Origin: Sphingomonas oleivorans
Lineage (GTDB): Bacteria > Pseudomonadota > Alphaproteobacteria > Sphingomonadales > Sphingomonadaceae
Direction of reading: 5' to 3'
DNA: 64,000 nt
NCBI RefSeq assembly: GCF_003050615.1
Contig: NZ_NWBU01000009.1
Coordinates: 1-64,000 of the forward strand
Below, one piece after another: positions 8,703 to 16,995 of this stretch. Under the pieces are notes generated by a model. The model saw nothing but the letters and a program-made list of their open reading frames with translations, ran no database searches and was not told the origin of the DNA. Within the stretch, counting starts at the first letter, position 1. Every line of letters begins with the position of its first letter. The translations under genes and the position numbers were made by a program.

Positions 8703-8918
8703 CTATAAAGGGCGGTCGTGGCTGCTGTCCAGCCCATCCGCATCAATTTCTCGGTTATCCGCGTCAGCGGCCGGGCCGGGGATACGATAGCCCTCGTTCA
8801 GCCATTGCAGAAGATCGCGATCGCGGCAGCCTTGGCCGCAGAAGGGGGCGTACGCCGGGGATACCGCCCCGCCGCAAACGGGGCAGCCCTCACGCCTGGA
8901 TGTGGTCCGTCTCGACAT
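8703..8918 (-). CDS. yacG: DNA gyrase inhibitor YacG
   Basis: A 71-residue zinc-finger protein beginning MSRRTTSRREG. CPVCGGA and FCGQGCRDRDLL supply four zinc-binding cysteines (C-x2-C and C-x3-C), followed by QWLNEGYRIPG, the conserved YacG tail. The start at 8918 fits the family length; the frame is open further upstream inside the RNase gene. It overlaps the 3' end of that gene by 29 bases, so the two are probably translated together. In E. coli YacG binds GyrB and blocks DNA binding by gyrase. The infA-maf-RNase-yacG order is common in alphaproteobacteria. Confidence 0.9.
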   Translation of the reverse strand: MSRRTTSRREGCPVCGGAVSPAYAPFCGQGCRDRDLLQWLNEGYRIPGPAADADNREIDADGLDSSHDRPL

Positions 8919-9894
8919 GCCCGGCGGATATGGCGAGCGCGGGATCGGTGCGCAAGCCGATGCCTGCACCGATTCGCACGGCAAGCTGGTCGATCCAGCC
9001 CGGCGCGCGCTCGATCCGTGCGATCACCGGAGGCGCCGCCACCAGCGTGCGGCGTCCGGCGCCCCGCGCCCGCTCCGCCCGGCGCAGCAAGGCGAGCGCC
9101 TCGGCGGTCGCCCGGTCCTGGCCGATCAGTTCGATCAGCGAGGGGCGCATGCGGCGGCGGATGATCTGGAGAAAGCCGAAGCCGTTGACCGCAGTACGCT
9201 CGAAGGGCTGCGGCAGCACCTCGTCGAGCGCGGCTGCGGCGGCCTGCCGCTCCGCCTTGGAGGAGAGCGTCGGCAGGTCGATGCCGATCGATCCGCCTAT
9301 GTCGAAACGGCGGATCGCAGCCCCAGCCATGGCCGCTCCCGCGCAGGCGAGCGTCTCCGCCTTGCTCGTCCCGTCCACGTCGATCAGCGTCATCGCCGGC
9401 GTAGCGAAGATGCGCAGCATCGCGGCGGGGCTGGCGACGATGCCGCTCGCCGCTTCCTCGATCGCCTCGGACCAGCCGGCCTCCTCCAGCCGGTCGGGCT
9501 GGTGCGGCAGCAGGGACGTGACGGGGACTCCGGTCGCGGCGATGCGCGCTTTAAGGTCGGGGCCGGGGGAGGGGAGCGCGCCGGGCGCCGCCGCGCGCGC
9601 CTTGGGCAGCTTGACATTTCCCGGCTCGCGGATCGCCTCGCGGACGATCTCGATCATCAGCCGCGCGCCTTCGGTCAGTCCCGCGGGCACGGGCGAGAGC
9701 AGCGCCTCGCCGCCGGCAAAGGAGACGAGGCCGCGCCCCGTCGCATCCGCCTTGCGGACCAGCTTCGCCTCGATCAGCGTGCCGGCGCGCAACGCGCCAT
9801 CTTCGCGCTCGATCGCCATCTCCACGATCCGGCCGTGATCGACGAGCGCGGCGCGCGCCTCGCCGATCCCGGCCTCGTAGAGCCATTCAGCCAA
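8890..9894 (-). CDS. RNase E/G-family endoribonuclease, short form
   Basis: About 334 residues from a TTG start at 9894, chosen because LAEWLYEAGIGEARAALV is the normal N-terminus of these proteins and the codon lies just before the maf stop (8-base overlap). It keeps an S1-like N-terminal part and the DNase I-like catalytic part: LIDVDGTS and RRFDIGGSIGIDLP carry the two metal-binding aspartates. The zinc-link cysteines and the long scaffold tail of RNase E are absent, so it is a minimal single-domain relative. ATG starts further upstream would lie wholly within maf. A role in RNA maturation is inferred from family. Confidence 0.82.
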   Translation of the reverse strand: MAEWLYEAGIGEARAALVDHGRIVEMAIEREDGALRAGTLIEAKLVRKADATGRGLVSFAGGEALLSPVPAGLTEGARLMIEIVREAIREPGNVKLPKARAAAPGALPSPGPDLKARIAATGVPVTSLLPHQPDRLEEAGWSEAIEEAASGIVASPAAMLRIFATPAMTLIDVDGTSKAETLACAGAAMAGAAIRRFDIGGSIGIDLPTLSSKAERQAAAAALDEVLPQPFERTAVNGFGFLQIIRRRMRPSLIELIGQDRATAEALALLRRAERARGAGRRTLVAAPPVIARIERAPGWIDQLAVRIGAGIGLRTDPALAISAGHVETDHIQA

Positions 9895-10459
9895 GGCCGA
9901 TCCCGGCTGCCTCGAGCAGCGCGCGCGTTTCGAACAGAGGCAGGCCGACGACGCCCGAATGGCTGCCCGACAGGAAGCGCACGAAGCTTTCGGCGCGGCC
10001 CTGAATGGCATAGCCGCCCGCCTTGCCATGCCATTCGCCGCTGGCGAGATAGGCATCGATCTCGGCCGTACTCAGCCGCTTGAAGGCGACGATGCTGGTG
10101 GAAAGGCGATGCCGCGCCTGGCCCGCCCCGTCGATCAGCGTGACCGCGCTGTGCACGCGGTGCCGCCGGCCGGAGAGAAGCTCCAGGCAAGCGCGCGCCT
10201 GGCCCTCCTCCTCGGCCTTGGGCAGGATGCGCCGCCCGGCCGCGACGACCGTATCGGCGGAAAGGATGATCGCGCCTTGATGACGCGGGGCGACCACGGC
10301 CGCCTTTTCCGCCGCCATGCGCGCGGCATGGGGGGCGGGAAGCTCGCTCTTGTCCGGCGTCTCGTCGATATGGGCGGGATCGACCGCATCGGGCACGACG
10401 CCCAGACGCGCGAGCAGCTCCAGCCGCCGGGGGCTGGCGGAGGCAAGGATCAGGCTCAT
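9887..10459 (-). CDS. maf: Maf-like nucleoside triphosphate pyrophosphatase
   Basis: A 190-residue Maf/Ham1-fold protein. LASASPRRLELLARLGV at the N-terminus is the SxSPRR nucleotide-binding signature, followed by SADTVVAAGRRILPKA with the catalytic aspartate and GYAIQGRAESFV near the end. Maf proteins hydrolyse dTTP, UTP or modified nucleotides to monophosphates and in some bacteria affect septation. It follows infA by 16 bases and overlaps the RNase gene. Confidence 0.92.
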   Translation of the reverse strand: MSLILASASPRRLELLARLGVVPDAVDPAHIDETPDKSELPAPHAARMAAEKAAVVAPRHQGAIILSADTVVAAGRRILPKAEEEGQARACLELLSGRRHRVHSAVTLIDGAGQARHRLSTSIVAFKRLSTAEIDAYLASGEWHGKAGGYAIQGRAESFVRFLSGSHSGVVGLPLFETRALLEAAGIGLG

Positions 10460-10475
10460 GGCGCCGCGACGGCGC

Positions 10476-10694
10476 CTATTTGAAGCGGTAGGTGATCCGG
10501 CCCTTGGTCAGATCATAAGGGGTGAGCTCGACCAGCACCTCGTCGCCCACCAGGACGCGGATGCGGTTCTTGCGCATCTTGCCGGCCGTGTGGCCGAGAA
10601 TCTCATGGTCATTCTCGAGCCGCACCCGGAACATCGCGTTGGGGAGCAGTTCCACAACGCTGCCGCGCATTTCGAGCAGTTCTTCCTTCGCCAT
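10476..10694 (-). CDS. infA: Translation initiation factor IF-1
   Basis: A 72-residue OB-fold protein, [19 protein letters not shown] onward, ending KGRITYRFK. The length and sequence are those of IF-1, which sits in the ribosomal A site during initiation. The second of two consecutive ATGs (10694) gives the usual MAKEE start. It leads the infA-maf-RNase-yacG group and is divergent from pdeM, so both promoters lie within 10695-10866. Confidence 0.97.
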   Translation of the reverse strand: MAKEELLEMRGSVVELLPNAMFRVRLENDHEILGHTAGKMRKNRIRVLVGDEVLVELTPYDLTKGRITYRFK

Positions 10695-10866
10695 CAAGCC
10701 TCTTGTCTAAAATTCAGGTGGCCGCAAAATCGCGCCGCCTTAGCGTCTGAGCCGCAAAAAGGGAAGCCGCACGCTTCATGTGGGCCGACCGGGCGGATAT
10801 GGGGCCGCTTCGGCCGCTTGGCCAGAGGCGTTGCCTTCCCGCCGATTTTCCGTCTATCAGGATGAT

Positions 10867-11529
10867 ATGGTTCCCTATTCGTTCTGTGGGATCGCGCTGT
10901 CCGCGCTCGCCCAGGGCGCGCTTTTCTGGCCCGCGCGCTCGGCGCTGCTGGTGGCCGACCTGCATCTGGAGAAAGCGAGCTGTTATGCGCAGGGTGGGCA
11001 GATGCTGCCGCCCTATGATTCGCTGGCGACGCTGACCGATCTCGCGGCCCTCGTCCGGACGACCGGGGCGCGGGAAATCTGGTGCCTGGGGGATAGTTTC
11101 CATGATCGGGAAGGGTGTGAGCGGCTGCCCGCGCCCGCGCGGCGGATGCTGGATGCGCTGATCGATAGGACGCGCTGGACATGGATCATCGGCAATCATG
11201 ATGCCGGCTTCGTCGGCCATGTCGGCGGAGAGATAGTGGAAGAGGCGGAGGTGGACGGGCTGGTGCTGCGCCATGAGGCGGATCCCGCCGATCCCCGTCC
11301 CGAGCTTTCCGGCCATTTCCACCCGAAGCTGCGCCTCACGCTCAAGGGCCGCAATGTCGCGCGCCGTTGTTTCGTGGCGAGCGGCACGAAGCTGATTCTG
11401 CCTGCCTTCGGTGCGCTGACGGGTGGGCTCGACGCGGGCGATCCTGCGATCGCCCGCGCCATGGGTGCGCCCTGCGCGGCGCTGGTGCCGGTGGCGGACC
11501 GGCTGTTGCGTTTCCCGCTCGCCGCCTGA
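10867..11529 (+). CDS. pdeM: Ligase-associated endonuclease PdeM (metallophosphoesterase)
   Basis: A 220-residue calcineurin-like phosphoesterase. The metal sites appear in order: VADLHLEK, LGDSFHD, IGNHDAG and SGHFHPKL. This set and the length fit PdeM, which in many bacteria travels with an ATP-dependent DNA ligase and a Lhr helicase in a DNA repair cluster. Those partners are not in this window, so it is an orphan copy here. The start at 10867 (MVPYSFCG) is preferred over earlier in-frame codons. It is divergent from infA and converges with the SulP gene, ending one base before its stop. Confidence 0.85.
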   Translation: MVPYSFCGIALSALAQGALFWPARSALLVADLHLEKASCYAQGGQMLPPYDSLATLTDLAALVRTTGAREIWCLGDSFHDREGCERLPAPARRMLDALIDRTRWTWIIGNHDAGFVGHVGGEIVEEAEVDGLVLRHEADPADPRPELSGHFHPKLRLTLKGRNVARRCFVASGTKLILPAFGALTGGLDAGDPAIARAMGAPCAALVPVADRLLRFPLAA

Positions 11530-13050
11530 TCAGGCGGCGGCTTCGGCCAGGCGGCGGAAGGAGCCCGTGGCGCCCGCCACCTCGATCCGCATGCCCGCGC
11601 TGCGCTTGCGCTGCAGCCAGTCGGTCAGCATCTCGGCGCAGCTATGGTCGAGATAGGCCAGCCGCTCGACATTGAGCCTGAGGGTGCTTCCCTCGGGCAC
11701 GCGGTCGAGCGCGGTGGAGAGCTTGGGCAGCGCCACGAAGGTCGCGGCACCATCCAGGCTGATCTCGGCCCCGCCGTCGCGCTGCGCCTCGTCCACGCGC
11801 AGCCGGAGCTTGCGGACATGCGGCACCAGTTCGAGCAGCGAGATGCCGAGGCCGACGAGCACGCCGGTCAACAGGTCCGTCGCCACCACCATCACCAGCG
11901 TCGCCGCCCAGATGATCGTCGGCAACAGGCCATAATGGTGGAACAGGTGGCGCGCATGATGGAGGCTGACGAGACGCCAGCCGGTGACGACCAATATGCC
12001 CGCCAGCGCCGCCATTGGGATTTCGCTCAGCAGCCAGGGCAGCAGCATGACGAAGCCCAGGATCCACACGCCATGCAGCATCGCCGAGGCGCGGGTGAGC
12101 GCGCCCGCCTGCACATTGGCGGAGCTGCGCACGATCACGCCCGTCATCGGCAGCGCGCCGGCAATGCCGCAGAGGAGATTGCCGATGCCCTGCGCGCGCA
12201 GCTCCTTGTTGTAATCGGTGCGCACGCCGTCATGCATCCGGTCCACCGCGGCGGCCGAAAGCAGCGTCTCGGCGCTGGCGATGAAGGCGATGGCGAGCGC
12301 GGTGGCGAGGATCGACGGATCGATCAGCCGGCCGAGCAGATCGGGTCCAGGCAGCGCGATGCTGGCGAAGATCGATTCGGGCACGTTCACGCGCGTGACC
12401 GCAAGGCCTAGCGTCCAGGCGACCAGCGTGCCGGCGACCACGCCGATCAGCGCGCCGGGCACGAGGCGCAGCGCGGCCGGGCGGAAGCGTTCCCAGCCCA
12501 GCATGCCGAGGATGGTGACGATGCCGATCAGGAAGGCCTGCTCGGTGGCATCGATGCTGGTCGGTGACAGGCCGAGCAGCTGGCCCGGCATGGCGGCGAG
12601 ATTTTCGAGACCGTTGGGCAGCGGCTTGCCGTTGAACAGCACATGGAACTGGCCGGCGACGATCAGCACGCCGATGCCGGCAAGCATGCCGTGCACCACC
12701 GCGGGCGATATGGCGCGAAACCAGCCGCCCAGCCGGAAGATGCCCGCCACGACCTGCAGCAGCCCGGCGAGCATCAGGATCGGCCCCAGCGCGGACAGGC
12801 CCTGATCGCGCACGATCTCGAACACGATCACGGCCAGACCGGCGGCCGGGCCGCTCACCTGGAGCGGCGATCCGGCAAGCGCGCCGACGACGATGCCGCC
12901 GATCATGCCGGTGATGAGGCCCTTTTCGGGCGGCACGCCGGACGCGATGGCGATGCCCATGCAGAGCGGCATCGCTACCAGGAAGACGACGATCGAGGCG
13001 GTGAAGTCCCGCGTGAAGCTCTTCGACGCGGGGAGCGACGCGCTGCTCAT
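11530..13050 (-). CDS. SulP-family anion transporter with STAS domain, probable bicarbonate uptake
   Basis: A 506-residue SLC26/SulP transporter. MPLCMGIAIASGVPPEKG and GSPLQVSGPAAGLAV form the conserved substrate region in the first helices; about ten to twelve hydrophobic spans follow up to residue 400. A C-terminal STAS domain occupies roughly 410-506 (YLDHSCAEMLTDWLQ). Its start overlaps the carbonic anhydrase stop (ATGA), a strong sign that the two work together: the exchanger would import bicarbonate and the enzyme equilibrate it with CO2. Sulfate cannot be excluded as substrate. Confidence 0.87.
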   Translation of the reverse strand: MSSASLPASKSFTRDFTASIVVFLVAMPLCMGIAIASGVPPEKGLITGMIGGIVVGALAGSPLQVSGPAAGLAVIVFEIVRDQGLSALGPILMLAGLLQVVAGIFRLGGWFRAISPAVVHGMLAGIGVLIVAGQFHVLFNGKPLPNGLENLAAMPGQLLGLSPTSIDATEQAFLIGIVTILGMLGWERFRPAALRLVPGALIGVVAGTLVAWTLGLAVTRVNVPESIFASIALPGPDLLGRLIDPSILATALAIAFIASAETLLSAAAVDRMHDGVRTDYNKELRAQGIGNLLCGIAGALPMTGVIVRSSANVQAGALTRASAMLHGVWILGFVMLLPWLLSEIPMAALAGILVVTGWRLVSLHHARHLFHHYGLLPTIIWAATLVMVVATDLLTGVLVGLGISLLELVPHVRKLRLRVDEAQRDGGAEISLDGAATFVALPKLSTALDRVPEGSTLRLNVERLAYLDHSCAEMLTDWLQRKRSAGMRIEVAGATGSFRRLAEAAA

Positions 13051-13739
13051 TCCGCCGCCTCCAGCGTCTCGTCCGCGGCGAGGCGGCGGCCGTGCGGCAG
13101 CGCCACCGGCAGCGGCTGGTCGTCACGCAGCGGGCGGAAGCGGCCGGTCTCGCCGTCCAGGCCCAGGATCAGGCCGGCATGGATGTCGACGAACCAGCCG
13201 TGCAGCGCGATATCGCCGCGGGCGATGCCGGCCGCGACCGAGGGGTGGGTGCGCAGATGGTTGATCTGCGCCACGATATTTTCGAGCGAGACCGCGCGGA
13301 CGCGCTCGGCTCCCTCCAGATGCGGATAGCATTCGGAGACCACCTCATGCGCCGCATGGGCATGGCGCAGCCAGGCCGCGACATTGGGCATGCGCTCAAG
13401 CGCATCCTTGTTCATCAATCCCTTCATCGCGCCGCAGTCCGAATGGCCGCAGACGATGATGTCGCGTACGCCGAGCGCCACGACCGCATATTCCACCGCG
13501 GAGGAGACGCCGCCATTAGCCTGGGCGAAGGGCGGCACGATGTTGCCTGCATTACGGCAGACGAACAGGTCGCCCGGATCGGCCTGCATAATGAGTTCGG
13601 GCACGATCCGCGAATCGGCGCAGGAGATCATCAGCGCCTTGGGACGCTGCCCGTCATGGGCGAGCTGGCTGTAGAGCGCGCTCTGGTTCGGAAACACCTG
13701 TTTCTCGAAGCTGAAGACACGACCGATAAGCTCGTTCAT
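13047..13739 (-). CDS. can: Beta-class carbonic anhydrase
   Basis: A 230-residue beta-carbonic anhydrase. Zinc ligands are C40 (CADSR motif with D42 and R44), H99 and C102 (GHSDCG), and GNIVPPF precedes the helix that forms the dimer. The start MNELIGRV at 13739 has an AAGGA site seven to eight bases upstream. The enzyme interconverts CO2 and bicarbonate in the cytosol. Translation of the SulP gene is coupled to its stop, which points to a bicarbonate supply module for carboxylases and pH control. Confidence 0.95.
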   Translation of the reverse strand: MNELIGRVFSFEKQVFPNQSALYSQLAHDGQRPKALMISCADSRIVPELIMQADPGDLFVCRNAGNIVPPFAQANGGVSSAVEYAVVALGVRDIIVCGHSDCGAMKGLMNKDALERMPNVAAWLRHAHAAHEVVSECYPHLEGAERVRAVSLENIVAQINHLRTHPSVAAGIARGDIALHGWFVDIHAGLILGLDGETGRFRPLRDDQPLPVALPHGRRLAADETLEAAE

Positions 13740-13805
13740 GGCTTTTTCCTTGCTTGAACCTGGCCCGGCCACACGGCCGGATTTCTGAGCAAGGAATGTG
13801 CTTCA

Positions 13806-15164
13806 TCACTTTTGCTGCGGCGCAGCGACTTTGTAAGAAAGTGTTGCTGAGGCTTGCCGGGGCAGGATGATCTCCGCGCGCAGGCCGCCTTCGGGCCGGT
13901 TGAGGAGGCGAAGCGTGCCTTCTTCGCGCTCGACCGCGCGGGCGACGATCGGCAGGCCCAGGCCCAGCCCGTCGGTGTTGCGCGCGCGCGCGGGGTCGAG
14001 CCGCTCGAAGGGCTGCATCACGCGATCGAGCGCGTCGGGCGGGATGCCCGGGCCCTGATCGTCGATGCGGATGAAGATCCGCCCTTCCTCCACGCCCGCC
14101 GAAATCTCGACCGCGTCGCCATAATGGAGGCCATTCTCGACAAGGTTCGCGATCGCGCGCTTGATGCTGAGCGGACGGACGAAGGCGTCGAGATGGGCGA
14201 CGCCCGAATAGCGCGCCTCATGCCCCCGGTCGGCGGCATCGTCGGCGATGGTGGCGGCGAGCACGGCGATGTCGATCCGCGCGGGCTTTTCCGGATCATT
14301 CTCCCCGCCGAAGAAGGCGAGGAGCGAGGCGATCATTGCGTCCATTTCCGCAATGTCCGCGTCGACCGCCTTGCGCAGCTCCTCCTCCTCGATCGCCTCC
14401 GCGCGCAGCCGCAGCCGTGCGAGCGGGGTTCGCAGATCGTGGCTGACGGCGGCCAGCGCCTGCGTCCGGTTGGCGATCAGCTGGTGGATGCGCGCCTGCA
14501 TGTCGTTGAAGGCGCGGATCACGCGGCGCATCTCGCTCGATCCCGCCTCGGCCAGCGCGATGCTGTCGCCATGGCCGACCCGCCCCGCCGCCTGCGCCAG
14601 CATCCGCATCGGGATCAGCACGATGCGGACGAGCAGGCCGCCGATCGCGATCAGCGCGATCGCCGGCACCAGCGCCAGCACGATCCGGTCGGGCGCGAGC
14701 GCGGTTCCGTCGACCAGTCCGAAGGTGGTGAAGCTCAGCCACGTCCCGTCGGGCAGTTGCAACGTGCCGGACACCCGATTGTCGCGCCCCGGCGAGACCA
14801 GCTTCACCTTCAGCCCGGCCTTGGCGAGCGCGGGCTCCCAGGCGATCATATGCGTGCGCATCTCGTCCAGCGGGGGTGCTATGGGTGGCGATGCGATCTT
14901 TTCGGGATGCCAGCGGATCAGCAGATGACCCGTGGAAAGCTGATCGGCCAGCTCGGCCCGGTCGGATCGGGGGCGTTCGGCCAGCAGCCGGTGCGAGACG
15001 GCGAGCTGCTCGGCCACGCGCCGCGCCTCGTCCTCGCGGATGTTGAGCCGGCTCGCCCGTTCGTAGAGCAGCGTGCTCGCGCCGAATTCGATCACGACGG
15101 TGAGCAGCAATATCGCGAACAGCCGGCCGATCAAGCCGAATGACGGGCGGCCGAGCATCATCAA
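13806..15164 (-). CDS. Sensor histidine kinase, HAMP-HisKA-HATPase type
   Basis: A 452-residue membrane sensor. One span lies near residues 10-32 and another near 160-185, enclosing a periplasmic domain of about 125 residues without a recognised fold. A HAMP linker follows, then the phospho-acceptor H242 in AVSHDLRTPLARL and ATPase boxes ENGLHYG, DQGPGIPP and GLGLGLPIV. This is the EnvZ-like class. Its ATG overlaps the response-regulator stop, so the pair is co-translated. The signal sensed is not evident. Confidence 0.92.
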   Translation of the reverse strand: MMMLGRPSFGLIGRLFAILLLTVVIEFGASTLLYERASRLNIREDEARRVAEQLAVSHRLLAERPRSDRAELADQLSTGHLLIRWHPEKIASPPIAPPLDEMRTHMIAWEPALAKAGLKVKLVSPGRDNRVSGTLQLPDGTWLSFTTFGLVDGTALAPDRIVLALVPAIALIAIGGLLVRIVLIPMRMLAQAAGRVGHGDSIALAEAGSSEMRRVIRAFNDMQARIHQLIANRTQALAAVSHDLRTPLARLRLRAEAIEEEELRKAVDADIAEMDAMIASLLAFFGGENDPEKPARIDIAVLAATIADDAADRGHEARYSGVAHLDAFVRPLSIKRAIANLVENGLHYGDAVEISAGVEEGRIFIRIDDQGPGIPPDALDRVMQPFERLDPARARNTDGLGLGLPIVARAVEREEGTLRLLNRPEGGLRAEIILPRQASATLSYKVAAPQQK

Positions 15165-15868
15165 CTGCGTGCGACTTCCACGTTCAGCATATAGCCTGCG
15201 CCCCTGACCGTCACGATCGGGGCGGTGGCGCCATCCACCGAAAGCTTGCGGCGCAGGCGGCTGACGAGCACGTCGATGCTGCGGTCGGACGCGTCGGCGA
15301 GCCGGGTGCGCGAAAGCTCGATCAGCCGCTCGCGGCCCAGCACGCGCTGCGGATTGTCGATGAAGCTGGCGAGAAGGTCGAATTCGGCGCCGGTCAGCTC
15401 GATCACGGCACCGCTCGGCGACAGCAGCTCGCGCCGCGGAAAATCGACCGTCCAGCCGGCGAACCGCGCCTTGGCCGTACCATCGCCATGCCGCCGGTCG
15501 AGCCCGCCCCGGCGCAGCACCGCGCGGACGCGCGCCACCAGCTCGCGCGTGCTGAACGGCTTGGCGATATAATCGTCCGCGCCCAGCTCGAGGCCGACCA
15601 CCCGGTCGGTCTCGTCATTCCTGGCGCTGGCGAAGATGATTGGCACATCGCTGCGCTGGCGGAGCTGCCGACACAGATCGATGCCGTTGGTTCCGGGCAG
15701 CATGATATCGAGCAGGACGAGATCGACCGGGCCGGCCTCGAACGCGATCCACATTTCCGGCGCGGAGGCGGCTGGGCGAACGGCGAATCCATTGCCCTGC
15801 AACGCTCGCGAAACGAGCGTGCGCAGGCCGGGATCGTCCTCGACCAGCAGGATCATGGGGGCGCTCAT
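15161..15868 (-). CDS. OmpR/PhoB-family response regulator
   Basis: A 235-residue regulator. The receiver domain has acidic residues in LLVEDDPG, phospho-site D54 in LLDIMLPG and the conserved lysine in YIAKPFS. A winged-helix domain follows, with DRSIDVLVSRLRRKL in the recognition helix. The start MSAPMILL at 15868 follows a GGAGCG ribosome site; longer frames upstream lack the domain. It is cognate to the kinase directly downstream. The gene at 16115 runs divergently, and the gap between them is the obvious place for its operator. Confidence 0.94.
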   Translation of the reverse strand: MSAPMILLVEDDPGLRTLVSRALQGNGFAVRPAASAPEMWIAFEAGPVDLVLLDIMLPGTNGIDLCRQLRQRSDVPIIFASARNDETDRVVGLELGADDYIAKPFSTRELVARVRAVLRRGGLDRRHGDGTAKARFAGWTVDFPRRELLSPSGAVIELTGAEFDLLASFIDNPQRVLGRERLIELSRTRLADASDRSIDVLVSRLRRKLSVDGATAPIVTVRGAGYMLNVEVARS

Positions 15869-16114
15869 CGGGCGCTCCGGCGAAGGGGGACGGTGAACAT
15901 CATGCAGGATGGAAGGAATTAGGGGCTCGCTGCGCCGCGTCAATCGCCCGGCGCGCGCCACGCGCATTCCGTCGTGCGCCAGAAACGATTTGTCACGATG
16001 AAGTCCATCGCCGGAAAAGCGGCGCGGTCATCCTCCTGTCACGCACAGGCCCCGGAGAGCAGCCGATCCAGCCTCTGCAAGGCGCGCCTGAGGAACAGTC
16101 TTGAGGAGACAATC

Positions 16115-16804
16115 ATGCGACATCCGAGGTCCATTCTCTGTGCCGTGGCGGTGGTCGCCCTGTCCGGTACCCTCCTGTCCGGGCCCGCGGCGGCGGAGGT
16201 GAAACAGCCGGGCCGCCTGCTGGCGATGACGCCGGCTGCCTTCCAGTCTTCCGCCCTGGTCGAGGAGGACGAGCTGGAATTCGACACGCTGATCTCGACC
16301 GAGCCGGGCTTCACCGCTGGCCGATCGCTGCTCAGGATCGTGTGGAACGACAATCATCTGCGCGCCATCGTCGATCGCCGCACGGGTGCCACACGCTATG
16401 AGGTTCACCAGTTCATCCGCTATGCCGGTCCCCGGCGGGCCTATCGGTCGGTGAACTATGCCACCCCCGCCGGCCTCCAGCGCGCGGAGATGCTGAAGGC
16501 CGAGCATGGCGCCGATATCTGCCCCAATGTCGAGACAAACGGCGATTGCGTGCTCACCAAGCGGCTCAGCTTCGCCGTCGACGAGCCGTTGTTGCGCGCC
16601 ATCGCCGCCAGCTATCGGCAGGGCGGCAGCGAAAGCTGGAACTTCAAGTTCAAGGAGGAGGGCGGCCACGATCTGCGCGCCGGCATCGTGCCCGCCGAGG
16701 TTGCCGGGCTACTGATGGCGGTGGACGGCTACAAGGCCAACCGGGGCCTCGATCGCCTCGCGGGCGCTGCGGGCGATGGCGGCGCCATCGCGCTCGCCGA
16801 CTGA
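16115..16804 (+). CDS. Unknown secreted protein divergent from the two-component system
   Basis: A 229-residue protein that I cannot assign to a family. The start at 16115 has a GAGGAG site upstream and gives a clean signal peptide (MRHPRSILCAVAVVALSG, cleavage after GPAAA near residue 27). The mature part carries two cysteines close together (DICPNVETNGDC) that could form a disulfide in the periplasm. It has no membrane span after the signal and no catalytic motif. Its divergent position next to the response regulator suggests it is a target of that system, which is inference. Confidence 0.7.
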   Translation: MRHPRSILCAVAVVALSGTLLSGPAAAEVKQPGRLLAMTPAAFQSSALVEEDELEFDTLISTEPGFTAGRSLLRIVWNDNHLRAIVDRRTGATRYEVHQFIRYAGPRRAYRSVNYATPAGLQRAEMLKAEHGADICPNVETNGDCVLTKRLSFAVDEPLLRAIAASYRQGGSESWNFKFKEEGGHDLRAGIVPAEVAGLLMAVDGYKANRGLDRLAGAAGDGGAIALAD

Positions 16805-16830
16805 TCCGATCCTTGCCCGCCGGTGCCCGG

Positions 16831-16870
16831 AGCATTTTTCGAGCATGATTCCATCCGCTCGGAAAATGCT
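16831..16870. repeat. Palindromic intergenic repeat, AGCATTTT family
   Basis: Two 14-base arms, AGCATTTTTCGAGC and GCTCGGAAAATGCT, pair with one mismatch around a 12-base loop. The hairpin lies 27 bases after the secreted-protein stop and could help end its transcript, but there is no T run after it. A related AGCATTTTC/GAAAATGC outer arm occurs at 56306-56350. Confidence 0.65.
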
Positions 16871-16995
16871 TTAGGCGCCGGTCCTGGGGCAGCGCCGATC
16901 CGCTACGCGTGCCGTCGACAGGAACCATCGGGCGAGACATCCTTTCTGCTGTTTCGGGGGTGGAATAGGCCGCCCGGCGCAGGGAGGCTTCGGGG

